Positions 62,986 through 64,000 of a stretch of 64,000 bases of DNA are shown here, piece by piece. This DNA comes from Balaenoptera acutorostrata. Taxonomy: Eukaryota > Chordata > Mammalia > Artiodactyla > Balaenopteridae. The DNA lies in NCBI RefSeq assembly GCF_949987535.1, contig NC_080066.1:92771600-92835599 (forward strand), written 5' to 3'. Position 1 is the first letter of the stretch. Each line of letters starts with the position of its first letter. Both the position numbers and the translations under genes were made by a program. The notes under the pieces are model-generated. The model had not been told where the DNA came from. It saw nothing but the letters and a program-made list of their open reading frames with translations, and made no database searches.

Positions 62986-64000
62986 TAGTTCTTCTAGGTA
63001 CTTAATTAGGCCTTAGTATCTAAACAACCAAACAATTTCCCCAAATAAATAAGAAAAGGAAGGCAGCTCTATGCCTTTGTTGCTCTAGGGTGACACTATT
63101 AAGGACCTCACAAATCATTTTTGTTTTAAAACTACATCTACTCATCAAGCACTTATTAAGCTTTATAAGTATACAGAGAACTGTAGTCCCAAGAGCTTTG
63201 TTCTTTACTCTCCAAAAATATCTCTTGGGAGGTAACACAAAATTTAAGTCCTCACAATAGTGACTTTATTAAATTAGTTGCTTTATAAAACATTGCAGAT
63301 GTCATAATTGTTAACATAACAATTTACCAAACTGTAGTTAAGTGGCGCAGTTTGCTGAACACGTTTTATAAAGGAAAGGAAATGCCAAAACCCTGTTAAA
63401 GCTGATCCACTGCAGCCTCAGAGAACAAAGGAGATTTGTTTCTCAGACACTTAAATCAATCAGACAACTAAAATAATAGGTAAGGAGTTTCCCTCCCCCA
63501 TCTGAAGCACTCCATCAGCAGAATAGTCTGATAAATAGAAACTAGACAGTCTGTGCATTCAAGAGATTCCACAACTTGGTAATGCAATAATGGAGAGGTT
63601 TACCTTCTTCAGCTTCAAAGTTGGAGGGTTTTGGTCATTTAATTTTTAAGTATCAAACTAGTGCTTTTCAGCCGCCGTATCTTCACTCTGAGATAAGCAG
63701 TCTTCTTCACAATGTATTTTTAATATCCTCACGCTCAATTTTAAGACAAAGCAACTTTAATACTAGGTGCACACCACATGCCCTTGCAGCAGACTGCTTT
63801 TCTTGACAAGTTATGAAGTAGTTCAAGGAGGTATGGTTAAGGCTGTATTACTGAATGGTGCTGGTAACTACACAATTTTTTGTCATGTTGCAACCTTTGT
63901 TTCCAATTTAGTGACTGCTGCTATGGAATCAGATAGCAACAACAACAACATTATTAGGTCTGTTTTTTTAAACTATGATTTAGTAGCAATGGAGGTTCCC
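62986..64000. other. downstream region without recognised repeats; possible antisense 3' UTR
   Basis: There are no SINEs, L1s or coding exons here, which is unusual for this window. That would fit the 3' UTR of a convergent minus-strand gene (EIF3J expected). No direct sequence evidence supports this. Confidence 0.35.

Noticed and set aside
63621..63806. Small open frame near the right edge as an EIF3J exon
   Set aside because: It is on the plus strand and does not resemble EIF3J; no EIF3J C-terminal coding sequence was found on the minus strand.

Overview
The window is nuclear DNA of a mammal, most likely a cetacean. It is built as many short exons with consensus splice sites, separated by introns full of SINEs and L1s. 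The main SINE is the tRNA-derived CHR type of Cetacea, Hippopotamidae and Ruminantia. Several copies are almost undamaged and carry perfect target-site duplications (TSDs), so they moved recently. No BovB or Bov-A type ruminant repeats were recognised, which favours a whale or dolphin over a ruminant.

One protein-coding gene fills the window on the plus strand: SPG11, encoding spatacsin. Thirty-two coding exons run from 1260 to the stop codon at 62177-62179. By the 40-exon human layout they are exons 9-40. They join in one uninterrupted frame of about 1,869 codons, covering everything from about residue 579 to the C terminus. The first eight exons and the promoter lie upstream of the window. 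Every intron is GT-AG except the one after exon 14, which is GC-AG.

Layout: 1-6658 holds exons 9-15. Introns 15 to 22 (6659-25200) carry several SINEs, an old sense L1, a MER2-like DNA transposon and a 1.7-kb chimeric L1 insertion at 19040-20763. 25201-28635 holds exons 23-27 in compact form. Intron 27 (28636-43905, 15.3 kb) is a stack of antisense L1s, including a nearly complete cetacean-type L1 (about 35806-41890) broken by two SINEs. 43906-47663 holds exons 28-30, exon 30 being the largest at 754 bp. Intron 30 holds another antisense L1 and three SINEs. 53308-62179 holds exons 31-40, plus a U6 snRNA retropseudogene in intron 35. 62180-64000 is the 3' UTR and downstream DNA, probably running into the 3' end of a convergent gene (EIF3J in human; inferred from synteny only).

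The most unusual material is in the mobile elements. Several SINEs have extra non-SINE sequence between their own A-rich tail and a second poly(A), all inside one TSD pair, as expected for 3' transduction. Two L1 loci share the order L1, unique segment, poly(A), truncated L1. One of these sits inside a single 15-bp TSD, suggesting template switching during one integration. I found no bacterial-type system, CRISPR array or new protein family.
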